DNA of 64,000 nt, from positions 62,001 to 126,000 of the forward strand of contig NW_024467104.1 in assembly GCF_017591425.1 (NCBI RefSeq). Reading direction: 5' to 3'. The position numbers and the translations under genes were made by a program. This DNA is from Ochotona curzoniae (taxonomy: Eukaryota; Chordata; Mammalia; Lagomorpha; Ochotonidae). Below the pieces are notes generated by a model. The model searched no databases. It was not told where the DNA came from and worked only from the letters and a program-made list of their open reading frames with translations. Position 1 is the stretch's first letter. Each line of letters opens with the position of its first letter. Below are positions 47,193 through 59,929 of this stretch, one piece after another.

Positions 47193-47415
47193 AAAGGGCC
47201 TGGTGTGATGGCCCTTTGGCTAAATCCTCACTTTGCAAGCACAGGTATCCCTTATGGGTGTCAGTTTGTGTTCTGACTACTTCACTTTCCATCCAGCTTC
47301 CTGCTTGTGGCCTGGGGAAGCAACAGAGGATGGCTCAAAGCCTTGGGATCCTGCATCTGCCTGGGAGGCCTGAAGGAAGCTCCTGGCTCCTGGCTTTTGA
47401 TTAGCTCAGCTGTGC
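47193..47415 (+). mobile_element. C-type SINE, 3' end missing, plus strand (second of three)
   Basis: GGGCCTGGTGTGATGGCCC, CCATCCAGCTTCCTGCTTGTGG, AAGCAACAGAGGATGGC, then stops after CAGCTGTGCC without the 3' region or tail. Confidence 0.8.
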
Positions 47416-47650
47416 CCAACATACCATATTGGTTTGCCTGGGTCCCAGTCTCAGCTGTATTCTAAACCCCAGCTCTGAAATAATCTCATCCTGGGAGATA
47501 ACAGGTGACATTTAAGTGCTTAGGCTCTTGGGTGGATGGAGACTGAGTTCCTGGCTCCTGAGTTTAGCTTGACTGAGCCCTGACTGTTGTAGGCATGTGA
47601 GTAGGGTATCAATGGAAGGCAGATGTTTTCTTTCTCTTTCTGCCTCCTTG
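47416..47650 (+). mobile_element. Older C-SINE variant, plus strand (third of three)
   Basis: CAACATACCATATTGG, GCCTGGGTCCCAGTC, CCTGGCTCCTGAGTTTAGC, and GTATCAATGGAAGGCAGATG before a pyrimidine-rich stretch. Strongly decayed. Confidence 0.6.
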
Positions 47651-49619
47651 TTGTTCAAGTAGAAGAACATTATGTCTGGAATGAGGGAAGGATGTCGTTT
47701 CAAAGAAGACACAAGAAAACAAATAAAACATTGATAAGTATAATTAAGCATGTAGTAAGAATGCATATGGCCAACATTTTCCACAGGGTAATTCAAAAAT
47801 CAAACTACAAATCAGAGAAAGAGGTATGCTTGTATGTAAAGGTGAACTTCACCGTATTTTTTGTACACCTACTCATAATGATCACTATGGGAGCACCAGT
47901 AATCAGAGGGTAAAGGATAAATACATTCAAGATAACGCACGGCCCTGCCAGACCAGAAGGGCAATTATCATATGCTACTTATCATTGGTGGAAACCTCCA
48001 CAGAGAGTAGAAAAACCACTTCAATGTCACATCTTTCCGTACAGTCACACAAATTGTTTCACTGAGTCATAACATTTAGCTTACAACGTACCCTTCTTTT
48101 TGTACTTCATAATCATTATCACGAATCTCTTACTTGGTGCTACCTCTTTTCAAAAAATTGAAAAAAATATATTCCGGAAAATAAAAAAAAATAATTTCAA
48201 AAACTAAAAATGTGAAATAAATGTTTTCTGTCTCGACCACAGGAATAAAAAGGATTTCTATTAAAGAATGTAGATTAAATATCAAGTGGCTAAATGAAGC
48301 ATACTGTCATTTATCCCAAATATCTGCCAGTACTTGTTGAGAATGTGTCTCAGTGGGCACAGTCGGTGGCTGTGGGCAGGAATATACTTAGGTGTGACGT
48401 CATGGATGAATTTTGGTATGAACTATGAGAATCAACATCTTAAACACATTCACTTTTGGATTCTAACATTTCACCTCTGAGAGTTGATAGGCCTAAGAAC
48501 ACATGGTAAAAGGCACGCGTTTAGGATGAAATTGCTTGTCAGTAAAAATACTGCAAACAACATAAAAAACCCCAGATATAGCAGCTTTTGTAACCTGTAA
48601 GAGAATGCTAATATATGAGAACCCCTGTTGGCTGCACTGAGAACAAATAGGTTTATAAGATGATATGCAAAGAATCTGAAGACAGTGAGTAATAATACTT
48701 AAACTTTAACACACAGAGACGCATACATTCACAGAAATGGATCTATGTTTTTATTTACAAAGTTTGATATTTCAAAGATTGTCAGAAACAGATTAAAGTA
48801 ATGCTCTGGCAAAGGCACTGGATGACATTAATGAAGAATTAGTGAAAGTTGATTTTTTTATTTAACAATTTTATCTTATTTTTATTGCTATATTCTCACT
48901 TGTTTTAGATTGGAAACAGAAGTATCACATGATAATGATATTATACAATACAACTGAATTTGAATAAAAGCTTTATTGCAATGAAATGTTATATAAAATA
49001 AAAAATGAACAAAATACAATAACAAGTACAGATGAATTCTCAGAAAAAATATTCATTAATATAAAATGATTAAAATTAATACAACTATAAAATTTCAGCT
49101 ACTAATTCATTAAGTACTATTATTAAATCACAGGCATGTTTACATTATGCCTCAGTGATATAGTTTTCAAATCATTAGTTCACAAGAGAATATAAAAGTT
49201 ATTTACAGTCAAAATATAAGATTAATTATTTAACTATAATTAATATAAACTCTTTGGGGCACAAAAATGAAAAATCTGTTTTTAGAAGACCCTTATATTC
49301 AAATGGATGAGTTCCAGCCAAATGAATATCTTCAAAAGGAGGGTTACTTTTAAGTCCTGTCTGCTGCTAAATACTGGATACTGACTAACAGTTACAAATG
49401 CTTAGGACATCCCAAGTGAAGGAATATGCAAAATAATTTGGCAGTTTACATGAGAGGGAACATTGCTATACATAACACAAAAATAAATCTAATTCTTTAG
49501 TTACAATTAATATAAATTGTTTAAAGGAGTATATATGATAAATCAGCATTCAAAAGATTTTTGAGTGCAAGGAAATGAGTCCCAAAGTTGAATGAATATC
49601 TTCATGAAGAATGGTTACC
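47651..49619. other. No gene recognised; 3' flank of OR-5
   Basis: Very AT-rich, especially 48780-49560. Small open frames only. OR-4 and OR-5 converge on this region. Confidence 0.5.
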
Positions 49620-50549
49620 TTACGTCCTGTCGGATGTGACTTTCTTTCCCCAGAGTGTCTTCATGGCATTTGTCATCTCTGCATTTCTCAGAGTATAGAT
49701 TAAGGGGTTCAGCATGGGGGTTATCACTGTATAAAACATACTCACTGATTTGTCAAAGGGGAAGGTCTTTGCAGGTCTGGCATACATAAAAATGCAGGGA
49801 ACAAAGAAGAAGACCACCACGGTGATATGAGAACCACAGGTCTGGAGGGCTTTCCGCCTCCCTTCCTGACTTAGGTTCTTCAAGGAATGCCAGATGACAC
49901 CATAAGAAATGAGTAAGAGAAGAAACACAACAGTGCAGATAACGCCACCATTGGCTGCCACTAAGAAGCCAATCACATAGGTGTCAGTGCAGACAAGTTT
50001 CAATAAGGGGTACATGTCACACATGTAATGATCCATGACATTGGGGCCACAGAATGGAAGTCCATAAATAGTGCTGAGTTGGATGATTGAATGTAAGAAC
50101 CCTCCAAGCCAGGACAATGCCAACAGCAGAACACACACCCACTGCCTCATGATAACCAAATAGTGCAAGGGCTTACAGATGGCCACGTAGCGGTCATAAG
50201 CCATTGCCAATAGAAGAAAAACCTCTGATCCACCAAAAAGGTGTTCTGTGAAAAGCTGAATCATACAAATTTTTAAGGATATGATATTTTCACCAAAGAA
50301 TAAGTCTGAAATCAATTTGGGTGAAATGGATGAGGAATAAATTACATCCATAAAGGATAAGTTGGCAAGAAAGAAGTACATGGGTGAGCCCAGACTCTTG
50401 CTGACAGACACAGTCACAACAATGAGCAGGTTTCCCCCCATGGTCAAAATGTAGAAGAAAAAGAATAAGACAGAGAGCACTTTCTGTTCCTTGGGATTCT
50501 GGGTGAGGCCCAACAGGACAAAGTATGTCACGTTGCTCCTTGAATCCAT
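49620..50549 (-). CDS. OR4A: Olfactory receptor OR-5, subfamily 4A, intact
   Basis: A complete 309-residue class II odorant receptor on the minus strand, with ATG at 50547-50549 and an NVT site at residues 6-8. Seven hydrophobic segments, GN (39-40), [12 protein letters not shown] (from 55), [10 protein letters not shown] (116-125), an SY in TM5 and PMLNPLIY in TM7 are present. Features such as [28 protein letters not shown] and the [13 protein letters not shown] loop match human OR4A members and separate it from the four 4C-type genes. TM6 begins KALQTCGSH, with Gln where the usual motif has Ser (KALSTC); the rest of the frame is undamaged, so this looks like variation and not decay. It is convergent with OR-4, whose CDS ends about 5.2 kb before OR-5 begins. 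Ligand unknown. Confidence 0.94.
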   Translation of the reverse strand: MDSRSNVTYFVLLGLTQNPKEQKVLSVLFFFFYILTMGGNLLIVVTVSVSKSLGSPMYFFLANLSFMDVIYSSSISPKLISDLFFGENIISLKICMIQLFTEHLFGGSEVFLLLAMAYDRYVAICKPLHYLVIMRQWVCVLLLALSWLGGFLHSIIQLSTIYGLPFCGPNVMDHYMCDMYPLLKLVCTDTYVIGFLVAANGGVICTVVFLLLLISYGVIWHSLKNLSQEGRRKALQTCGSHITVVVFFFVPCIFMYARPAKTFPFDKSVSMFYTVITPMLNPLIYTLRNAEMTNAMKTLWGKKVTSDRT

Positions 50550-50591
50550 CTGTTCTCTTTAGGTATTCATTTCTTTTTTTGGAATAGTTAA

Positions 50592-50612
50592 TCTAAAAAA
50601 AAAAACAAGGAA
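50592..50612 (-). other. Putative 3' splice acceptor of the OR-5 coding exon
   Basis: On the minus strand a CTTG is followed by an uninterrupted T run and TAG, with the AG at 50594-50593, 43 bases upstream of the ATG. The short UTR between contains an upstream ATG with a three-codon frame (ATG AAT ACC TAA). Use is inferred. Confidence 0.45.
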
Positions 50613-52670
50613 AGATACTTTTTTAGACAAGTTGCTTCTTGGCTATTTTATTTGATACATAATGATACCATCAAACAAGAAAAGAGAAATTTTGTAGGTA
50701 AAATAGTAAATATATTTGCTTGTGTTGTGCTGTGCATTCTGTGTTGTAACTTCCAACTCAACTGGGGTCTTAACTGAGGGAGCAATACTTTGAATACATT
50801 AGCTTAAATAAGAAGTGGGACTGCAGAAGAGAATGGATTGGAAATGCTACAAAAATGCACCATATATAAAGCCACGAAACAATAATAGTTAATGATAGCA
50901 GGATAACAAATGTAAGACTGCAGATCCAAATACCATATCAGTGGCTAGTGCTTATACTTAAAAAATGCCTTCCTAGGACTTTCCGAAAATGGTTCCTCTC
51001 TTCCTTTTGAAATCTCAAGTGCCAAATTTTCTTATTAGTATTTCTAGCACATTCTGATTAATATGCAAGCATGTATTCTCTATAATATAGGCGCCTTCTC
51101 TGAAGCCCTGCTATTTCCTCAGAATCCTCACCAGTCTCACTTCTGATTGTTTTTCTATCAGTAGTCTCTTCAAGGCTCCCTGTTTCTGTACAGCTCCATT
51201 ATCCCTTCTCATAGTCTCTTTCACGTTTTTAAATCTTGCATGAACATGAATTCCTGGTACCAAAAGTGATATTCTTTTGACAGAACTACGGTAACCATAA
51301 AGAAGCAATGGGATCCCTTAAATGACAGAAGTTTGTCATATCAGTTCTGCTTCTTAGAAATTCAGAATCAAGATACAGATTGGTTTACTTCAAAAGCCTG
51401 TGAGGGAAGGAGTCCTTCCAAATCTCTCTCATTGGCTTGAAGGTAATTAACTTCATGTTCACGTGATGTTTCCCTTATATCCAAACTTATTTTTCAATTT
51501 AAAATAACAATTACATTGACCCACATTCATTTTTAATAATTTTATTTTAGCTAGATTACTCTATGAAGACCCATACCCAAATCATGTATCAGAGTATCAC
51601 ATTTTGGATTTGAACAGTGAAGTTACAACTGCATCATGTGTCATTATATATGGCTGATAACTACCATTTTTCCATGTCCTACCATCTCACTGAAACCTAT
51701 TTAGGTCTTTCCTGGAATATTCTTGCTTTTGCTAATCTGTAAATGCTAGAACATTCTAGAATTGTGTGCCCTCAGTGTTATCTCTTACCTGATTTTCAAA
51801 CTTTCATCTGCAGCTATCTCATTCATGCCTTCATGTCTCCAAATAGATGTCAATTTGTTATTTATGAAATTAAGAAAAGTTGCTTCACAACATACCTAGT
51901 TTTGTTTCAATCTAATGAAAAGGACCATTTTCCCATATTATTGCTTGTGCAAATACTGCCTCTGTGGTTTATTACTGTTATAGTATGCATTCATAAATTT
52001 AATAAATCCTGCTGATTTACCTTTAAAACACACTGTAAATTTGGCTGTTCTCACTATCCTTTATTAGGTACCTGGTATATTATAAAGCTTCCTGCCAGGA
52101 TTGCTGACTCACTGGAGCCTTAAGATAATGTCTTCCTGACCCAGCCAATGTAATCACTTCAACTTCCTCATTCTATATCACACAAAACCTTTAAGGGAAG
52201 TTCCTTTAACACAATAAATAAAATCCAGTCACCCTATTATGGTCCATGGACCTTTTGATGACTGCAATACACCTGCCCAAATTCATCCTTAGTAATTTTC
52301 CACGTTCATTTGTACAAGTTTTTTTTACTGCTCCGCAAATATCCAAAATACTTTTCCATCTGTTTTATTCTGTCTGTTATTTGGTAGATGTTAATCTCAG
52401 CAATCAGAAACAGACATCAGGACTTTGTTAATAGTGCAGAATGTTGTATATAAGTTCAATATTTTATATATTTATTCAACTGAGTGCCATTTATAGAAAC
52501 ACATAGCTAATGTCGTGCTAATCAGGTGACAGACACCAAAGGACCACTTACTCATTCAAGTTTAGGGTCATGTCATCAAGCACAGAAACTGTGTTGCCTG
52601 AAAAATCACCTTATTGCCACAAATCTCCTACATTTCCAGAGAAAAGTATACCTTGAGAATATAACATGGT
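50613..52670. other. No gene recognised; 5' flank of OR-5
   Basis: Should contain the OR-5 upstream exon and promoter. I found no convincing donor paired with a promoter motif, and no clear repeat. Confidence 0.45.
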
Positions 52671-52687
52671 TGCTGATTTAAATTTTT

Positions 52688-53115
52688 TTGAATTAAATTT
52701 ATTATTACTATTTTATGGTACAGTTCCATAGACTCTGGGATTTCCTGTCCCACTCCCCAAGTTCCCACCTCCTCTGTTTTTCATTTAGTATTACCATGGA
52801 TAGTACTTCATGAGCAGTCATAAGTCTATCATTCTGCTATTGAAGTGTTTCTCAACATTGTAGGCATGGACAATGTCGGAGAGACCAGCATCCTACTGTC
52901 AGGGTATGTTCAGCAGTTTCACTGGGAGTTCATCTTTGGTCTGGATGCAGAGATGCATACTGCACTATGTCTCCACATCTGGACATATGAGCCTCTGCTG
53001 CACTTTTATTATATGTTCTTTTAAATACAAAGCCAGGAAACACAGTCTACCACAGGGAGAAAAGCAGAAAATTTACATCAACATGAAGTTAAGCAACATG
53101 CTACAGAATGACCAA
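52688..53115 (-). mobile_element. 5'-truncated L1 3' UTR copy with 17-bp target-site duplication, minus strand
   Basis: T-rich start and the shared L1 3' UTR landmarks GTCCCACTCCCCAAGTTCCC, GCAGTCATAAGTCTATCATTC and TCAGGGTATGTTCAGCAG. TGCTGATTTAAATTTTT (52671-52687) and TGCTGACTTAAATTTTT (53116-53132) flank it with one mismatch. Confidence 0.75.
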
Positions 53116-53132
53116 TGCTGACTTAAATTTTT

Positions 53133-54955
53133 AAGATATCTATGACAAACATGTAAAACTGACCTTTTGCCAGCAGAATATTTTTTCAGCATCTCAATAA
53201 TTGTAAACTCAAGTGATACACTTTCCTAGGTGATGAAAGATACACACAATCAAATAGCATAGTGCCCACTCCCAAGAGCTAAAATCTAACCTTATGGAAG
53301 CTTGCTTGCAGTTTCAAGGAGGATTTTTTTTCTAACCTCACTCAGGTAAATAAAGGGAAAAAGCTGGTATGATTCCTTCACAGCCTATCTGACATCATGT
53401 ATCGATGTCTATCCATTTTGTGTAGAGTCCTAAATATTTCAGGGAAATATCACTGATTTTGAAGATGTTTCAAAGAATTTCTAAGGGGTGAACAGAATAA
53501 TAATTTTCCATGTAGGATAATTTATCAAAAGTGCAAATAATTCCCGTGGATACATAAGAATATCACAGCCCACCATTTTTAGAGGCATATGTTTTCTTTC
53601 ACAAGTTCTTTCTAGTAGCTTTAATAAAGCATAATCACTATTCAGTGGTTTAGCCTGTCTCCCAACATAATTTGAACAATTAGGAATGACTGTCCATGTT
53701 GTCACAGCATTCACTGCCTGTTCTTTTCGCATGATGCTTTACATTTAATAAAAGTATCATCTGAAACAGTTGTATCACTCCCTAGGAGAGTAACACCTTC
53801 AAGCAGACAGGAAGCAAAGGTCACTGAAGACTTTATTCCTTGTACCCTTCCTGTACCTGCAATACCTCTAAGACTGATTCTTGCTTAATTAAGTTCATGG
53901 AGATGCTTCACAGGGTGTTAAAAACGGCATTGACATATAAAGATGACCAGAGGCAGGAAAATACAATTAGGACAAAAGTCAGCTTTAGAATCATTATGGA
54001 ACAATTGTGAATATAGAATAAAATGTAGCCGTAGCTATTTTGTTCCAATAGTGGCAATTCATTGCCTATCTCCTCACTTTGCCTTAATGAAAATGTTTCT
54101 GCCTACTGGTACAGAGCAGGATATGTTCCGAAAAGATTTATTTGCTTTGATAACTATTTTTAAAATGTATGAGCACCTCACCCCCCCAGGTTACGCTAGC
54201 AGCTGAAAATAAAATAATTAATATAACAAGAGAAAAGTAGTGCCTTGGCTTACCAGCATTAACATTATATTTTGTGATGGAGTCGGGAAATAAAGTGAGA
54301 ATCACTTCATCAAGTAATAACAATCTTTCTTCAGTATTAATGATGCTGCTTCGCAGGGCATTATGGCAGAAAATAAGACTACTGTGAGTGAGTGAGCAGA
54401 GAACAGCTCTTTAAGGATGGTATTTAAGCTGACCTAACCATGAGAAGCTGTCCTCTTGGGACACATTGTTACAAGTGAAAAATCCCATACTGAGAAATGA
54501 TGAAGAATTGAAGACAATGAATGTTAAGTTGTACCTGAAGGAGTATAGGAATAGGAGAGAAAAAAAAATGAGATGGCAGAGATGGACAGGAAGCAAGCCT
54601 TGAAGAGCAGACAGACAGTGGTAAGGAATCAGGATTTTATTGAAAGCTTGTTGCCAATGAGAGGCAGGGGAGCTACTGTCAGTGGTCTGCATTGTAAGGG
54701 ATTCAGAAGTCGCTACCCTACCATTACAGTTTGTAGAAAGCTGAACATATTAAAAAATAACCAGCTTGTTTTTCATCTCTTTGAAAAGTGAGGTCCAAGA
54801 AAAATGTTTCTGTCAAAACTGTAGCTACAGAGAGTTCCACCCACCTGAACAGGAACAGAAGCAGATGCTCCCAGTGGCACTGGGAGGGGGAGAAGGAAAA
54901 CCTCAAGCTGCTCCATGTGGACAGCTTTACATAAATCTCGATTGCTCATATGTAT
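53133..54955. other. No gene recognised
   Basis: Unique-looking DNA with several short overlapping frames on both strands near 54570-54980; none has a recognisable motif. Confidence 0.45.
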
Positions 54956-54959
54956 GATA

Positions 54960-55500
54960 CTTTTGATACACTTTTGCATTTGATTTGCTAAAATTTTGGA
55001 GGATATTTACATCCAGATTAATAGCAGATAATTGACCTATAATTTTCTTATAGCTTCTTTTTCTGATTTTCATGCTAGTTATAACTCTACCTGTAGAATA
55101 AGTTAGGTCTTCTTTTCTTTTTTAAAGATTTATTTTTATTGCAAAGTCAGATATGAAGAGAGGAGGAGAGACAGAGAGAAAGATCTTCTGTTGGATGATT
55201 CACTCCCCAAGTGACTACAATGGTCGGTGCTGCGCTGATCTGAAGCCAGGAATTTCTTTCTGTGTCTCCCACATGGGTGCAGGGTCCCAAGGCTTTGGGC
55301 CGTCCTTGACTGCTTTCCTAGGCTACAAGCAGGGAGCTGGTTGGGAAGTGGGGCAGCTGGGATAAGAACTGGCGTCCATATGGGATCCTGGTGCATTCAA
55401 GGTGAGGACTTTTAGCAGCTAGGCCACGGTGCCGGGCTCCAAGTTAGGTCTTCTTTATGCCCTGTCATCTAAGAGAAATTTATAGGACTGGTATATTACC
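54960..55500 (-). mobile_element. Decayed L1 reverse-transcriptase fragment, minus strand, split by a SINE
   Basis: Complement of the L1 RT region: TTTGCTAAAATTTTGGAGGATATTTACATC, CAGATAATTGACCTATAATTTTC. It resumes after 55457 as the part coding the GNPILQ-like downstream region. Confidence 0.6.
55116..55440 (-). mobile_element. C-type SINE with 16-bp perfect target-site duplication, minus strand
   Basis: Full-length copy with B-box complement GGGATAAGAACTGG and 5' end GTGCCGGGCTCC. AAGTTAGGTCTTCTTT flanks it at 55100-55115 and 55441-55456. Confidence 0.94.
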
Positions 55501-55591
55501 TTAAATATTAGAGTCAGTTATAAACTGGTGACAATACATTTGGTACAGCAGTTTATACAGAATATTATGGAGGTTCCTCAAAAAAGCAGCA

Positions 55592-55898
55592 GGGGTCCAC
55601 ATTTTGGTGTAGCAGGTGATCTTATTGGTATGAGTTCTGGTTTGAGTCCATATGTTCTACTTATGTCCTAGCTCCTTGCTCAGTTGCCTCAGAAAGCAAT
55701 GAAAGATGCTCTAAGTGCTTGGGCCGATGCCACCCACATGAAGCCTTTGAGGGGGTCCCTGCTTCCTGGTTCTAACCTTGTCCAGGACTAATCATTTCAT
55801 CTCTTTGTGGAAGAAAACAGTGGGTGAAGGATTTCTCTCTCTCTCTGTATATCTCCCTCTGTTTCTGTAGCTCTGTCTTTCAAAGAAATAAACAAATC
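55592..55898 (+). mobile_element. C-type SINE, diverged, plus strand
   Basis: GGGTCCACATTTTGGTGTAGC, CTAGCTCCTTGCTCAGTTGCC, AAAGCAATGAAAGATGC and GTCTTTCAAAGAAATAAAC tail. DNA from 55899 to 56465 is unassigned. Confidence 0.82.
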
Positions 55899-56469
55899 AT
55901 TAAAAACAAAGACAAATAATCCCATCATGGAAGAGGTCTGCCACAATATTTGGCTGGTACTCTGCTGCTGCTGTTTTTTCTTTTTCTTCTTCTTTTAAGC
56001 AAGCTGTTTCCTAAACTGCAATCTAACCTTTACTTGATCAGGCAGTATAGACCATTTCCACATAACTTCTGTCCTTACATGTGCAGATGTTCTCACTATT
56101 TAGACCATTTGCTGTTTCAGCAACAGAATGCTTGAGGTTGAATGGCTTAGGAAAAACGTTTGTCTCCAGGTTCTAGATTGGGATGTCCATGTTCATGGCA
56201 CCAGCATGTGGAGAGGATCTTTGTACTGCACGGTCACATGTTAAAAGGTGGCAGGGGAAAGGAGGGAAGATTCAGACAGCAAGAGAGAGCTGAACCCGAT
56301 GTGATTGGAAACCCCTTCCTGTATTAACTAACCCTCTCCCATATAAATGGAAATGACCAGTTCTGGAGGCCAGAGCCCGAATGATGTAATGAGACTCTGA
56401 AAAGCCCCACCTGCCATCATTATCTCCCTGAAGGTTAAGATTTCAAGACACGGAAACTCCTTTGTAGGA

Positions 56470-56960
56470 CTAGTTACAATAGCTAGAGCATGGTATCAAT
56501 CATTATGCACGTTGATCGATTGATGGATAAAGGAATTGTGGTGTTACACACAATGGAATATACCGGATCATAAAGCTAAGGGGAATTCTAACTTAGTAAA
56601 ACTAATGGAATTATAGGGTTAGAGTTAAATGAATTCAGCAGATATGGAATAAACATTGCCTGTTCTGTTATGTGGAAGTTATGAAAGGTTAATCTGAACT
56701 TAGAATAATGATTACTAGAGGCTGTGAAGGGAGAGAGGAGATGAGCCAGAAGTTGAATGACAATTGCCAAACCATAGGCAAAAAATGGTAATAAGAACCA
56801 GTGTGTTACAATGTTTTGTCATGCACTATGAAGAACTAAGAGACAGGGGTTCCTAACTTTAAACATAAAGATAATGTAAGGGATTGGACATGCCGTAAGA
56901 ATGTGATTAATTGTTGGACTGGATGCCATTAAAATATACAAATATTTCATGTTAATAAAG
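56470..56960 (+). mobile_element. Decayed L1 3' end including 3' UTR, plus strand
   Basis: GACTAGTTACAATAGCTAGAGC, ATGGAATATACCGGATC, GAATAATGATTACTAGAGGCTG and AACTAAGAGACAGGGG follow the order of an old mammalian L1 3' terminus. Confidence 0.6.
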
Positions 56961-58490
56961 AAAACATTTGCAGAATCCCCCAAATTAAATATTCCCCAAT
57001 GCCTCTGTTCAGGCCAGGTGCTATCTGCTGTGGAAAGGGCTGTAGACTCTCAGAGGTTCTGCAGCCATAAAACCGGCGTTCAAACTTTAACTTTCAACCA
57101 TATATGGAGTCTTTGGAAAGCGACTTGATTCTGTGGGTAGAGGCCTGGCAACTGGGATTAGGGCCTTTCTAAAAGAGGCCCTCAGAAACTCTCCAGGCAG
57201 GTATTTCACTCACTCCAGGAAGGTAGGTCCTGCAAACACTCTACTGACAGTGTAAGGCAGCTTCTCTTGAGGGTTTTCCTTAAGAACAGATTACGTGGAG
57301 TGTTTTAGGATGGTTCTTTTCCCCTCTGCCTCCGGGACCATTTATTTCTCCATTAATGGCTGATTGGACTGGGAACTCCCTAGGATGGACTGCACCGGTT
57401 TTCTACCTGTGGAGTTCATTCACATTGAGCAGTTCACCCACAAATTCAGATATTCATATCCCTCCCTCCAATGCCCTGAGGATTTCTGCCTATGGTCTTG
57501 CACAGGTGAGGTGGAGATTTCAGCGTCTGCAATTTTGAGAGGAAGTGGTTTGTGTTTTGACTCTAATGAGAATAGCTGTTGATGTTTGCTGCAAGTCGCG
57601 GGGACAGAGTGGAAACTTCTCAGCTCCTTACATGTGGATCTGTAGCAGAAAGTTTCTCTCTTCTCACTGGAAAAGAACTTTAAATGGAATCCTAATTCCT
57701 TACCAAGTTTTGTGCTTCGGGGGTGCTTCCTGTCCAACTCCCCAACCTCACTTTGTTCTTTGCTCTGACTTCCTGTTTCCCATCAGGCCGAACGAATTTT
57801 CACTGGGTTCAACTTCACTTCTGACAAGTATAGGACTTTACCCTGTAACATTGCTTCCCATGGGAGCAACTTCTCACCCTTTGGATCAGCTTAAACATGA
57901 TCTTTTAAAATGCCTAATCTGATTATTTTGTTAGTAATCTGTTTTATTTTCTGCTGTAATGTCCTATGGATTGTTTTATTAATGATGACCATGGAATGTA
58001 AATACTGTTTTAAGTTGTTCTTATTTTGATTTACTGACTTGATTAAAGGCCATGAAAACAGTGCACGTAGTTCTTTTTCTTCCCCTGCTTAGTTAACTGT
58101 ATTATTCCTGTCTGATAGAAAAGAGCTGTGTGTAAAAGGAAAGATGCTCTTGAATTTCTAACACAGACATACTTAATTAAATAAATGAGCAGTTATTGCA
58201 AAGGCATAAATTTCTTTCAAATTCATATCAGTAAGATGAAGCCATTTTCCTATGGTAAAGTGGAAACAGAAGTGATAAATTTATTTTCAACTGAATGAAA
58301 TAATTAGGGTTATATTTTATTATTTGCTGGCTGTTCCATTATGGTTATAAAGCTATTTTGTGGTCCTTGTTTTTTCCCCTGAATTTGTGTTTTATTCAAG
58401 CATATGTTTATGTATAATGTCCTTTTAGCAATATGTTGAAAATCTCAGCAAATTTAATTAAGCAAGAATCAGTCTTGGATACATTCCTGT
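56961..58490. other. No gene recognised
   Basis: A moderately GC-rich 57000-57900 block holds several short overlapping frames (60-125 codons) on both strands, with no motif I recognise; the rest is AT-rich. Confidence 0.45.
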
Positions 58491-58503
58491 TGCAGCACTT
58501 CTT

Positions 58504-58841
58504 TTTTTTTTTTTTTTAAAGATTTATTTACTTTTATTGGAAAGGCAGATATACAGAGAGGAGGAGAGACAGAGAGGGAGATCTTCCATCTGATGGTTCT
58601 CTCCCCAAGTGGCTGCAACAGCTGGAGCTGAGTTGATCCGAAGCCAGGAATCTGGAGACTCTTCCAGGTCTCCCCCACCGGTGCAGGGTCCCAAGGCTTT
58701 AAGCCGTACTCGACTGCTTTCCCAGGCCACAAGCAGCAAGCTGGATGGGAAGCAGGGCTGCTGGGATTAGAACTGCACCCATATGGGATCCTGGCGTGTT
58801 CAAGATGAGGACATTAACCACTACACTATTGTGCCTGGCCC
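58504..58841 (-). mobile_element. C-type SINE with 12-bp target-site duplication, minus strand
   Basis: Poly-T start, TTTATTGGAAAGGCAGATATACAG, GGTGCAGGGTCCCAAGGC and TGTGCCTGGCCC end. GCAGCACTTCTT flanks it at 58492-58503 and 58842-58853. Confidence 0.94.
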
Positions 58842-59152
58842 GCAGCACTTCTTGATGACTGTGATTATAATAAATTTGCCAGTGATCTCTGTCCTTGTCA
58901 GGTAGATGATGTTATCCTTTAGGAACTGAAAGAACTATTCCAGAAGACACTTTGTTAGGTTTAAATCATGATGCATTGGAGTTGTAAGAGAATGTCTTCT
59001 CCACAGCTCAAGCATGGCTATTTGGGCCTAACAACCTTGCGTATTGAGACAGGCTAAAAAGCTAAATAATAATTATTCTTTATTGAAGTGACTAAAGGGG
59101 AAATTGCAAAATAAAAAGATTCCATGTTAGTCAGTTCTCAAAAGAACAATTT

Positions 59153-59476
59153 GGGCCAGGCATGATGGCTCAATGGGTGAACCCTTACCTTGCAAGCTCT
59201 GAGATCCCATGTGGATGCCAGTTCATGTCCTGGCTTCTCCACTTCCCAATCAGCTCCCTGCTTTTGACCAGGGAAAACAGTGGAAGATGGCCCAAAGCTT
59301 TGGGACCCTGCAGCCAAGGGAGAGACCTGGAAGAGGGTCCTGGCTCTTGGCTTTGGATCAGCTCAGCTCTGGTTGTTGCCATCACTTAGGGAATGAACCC
59401 GAGAATGAAAGATCTTTGTCTCTTCTTTTTGTAAATCTTCCAATAAAAACCAATATATATGTATATATTTAAAAAA
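59153..59476 (+). mobile_element. C-type SINE, plus strand, inserted at an L1 edge
   Basis: TGGGCCAGGCATGATGGCTC, ATCAGCTCCCTGCTTTTGACC, AAAGCTTTGGGACCCTGCAG and CTTCCAATAAAAACC tail. AAAAGAACAATTT before and AAAAGAATAAATT after look like a diverged target-site duplication. Confidence 0.9.
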
Positions 59477-59477
59477 G

Positions 59478-59815
59478 AATAAATTCAAATGGCCAATAGA
59501 CATATGAAAAATGCTCAGGAGGCTACCTAGCTATAAGGAAAATATGAATAAAAAGCCACAGTGAAGTTTTATCTAACTTCAGTGCAATTGGCCTACATTG
59601 AGAAATCAACTAACAACACATCCTGTGGTGGACACAGGGACAAGGCTATGCTATTCCACTGCTGGCGGGAGTGTAGACCAGTACAGCCACTATGGAAGTA
59701 ATTATGTAGAGTGCTCAGACAACTTAAAATTGATCTATTATATAAACCAGCTATCGTACTCCGGAGACTATATCCAAAGGAAGTAAAATCTGCATCAAGG
59801 CTAACCAAGTTGAGG
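59478..59815 (+). mobile_element. Decayed L1 ORF2 3' part, plus strand
   Basis: AATTCAAATGGCCAATAGACATATG, then TGCTATTCCACTGCTGGCGGGAGTG and CACTATGGAAGTAATTATG: the degraded equivalent of the cysteine-rich ORF2 tail. Confidence 0.8.
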
Positions 59816-59929
59816 AGAAAAGATTTATGATATTCAATTAAGGGTTTTGTAGTCTTTGGAACATCAGTTTGAGTTCACAATGGCTCAAGTTTAAATGAAT
59901 TGTGTGATAATGCACTTGATCCAATAGCT

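Noticed and set aside
47623..47913. Frame ending in a hydrophobic NFTVFFVHLLIMITMG stretch as an OR TM1 remnant
   Set aside because: The resemblance is limited to a generic hydrophobic run. No downstream receptor motif follows.
57100..57922. Cluster of 60-125 codon frames in a GC-richer block as a processed pseudogene
   Set aside because: No protein family could be recognised, no A tail or flanking duplication was seen, and frames on both strands are equally long.
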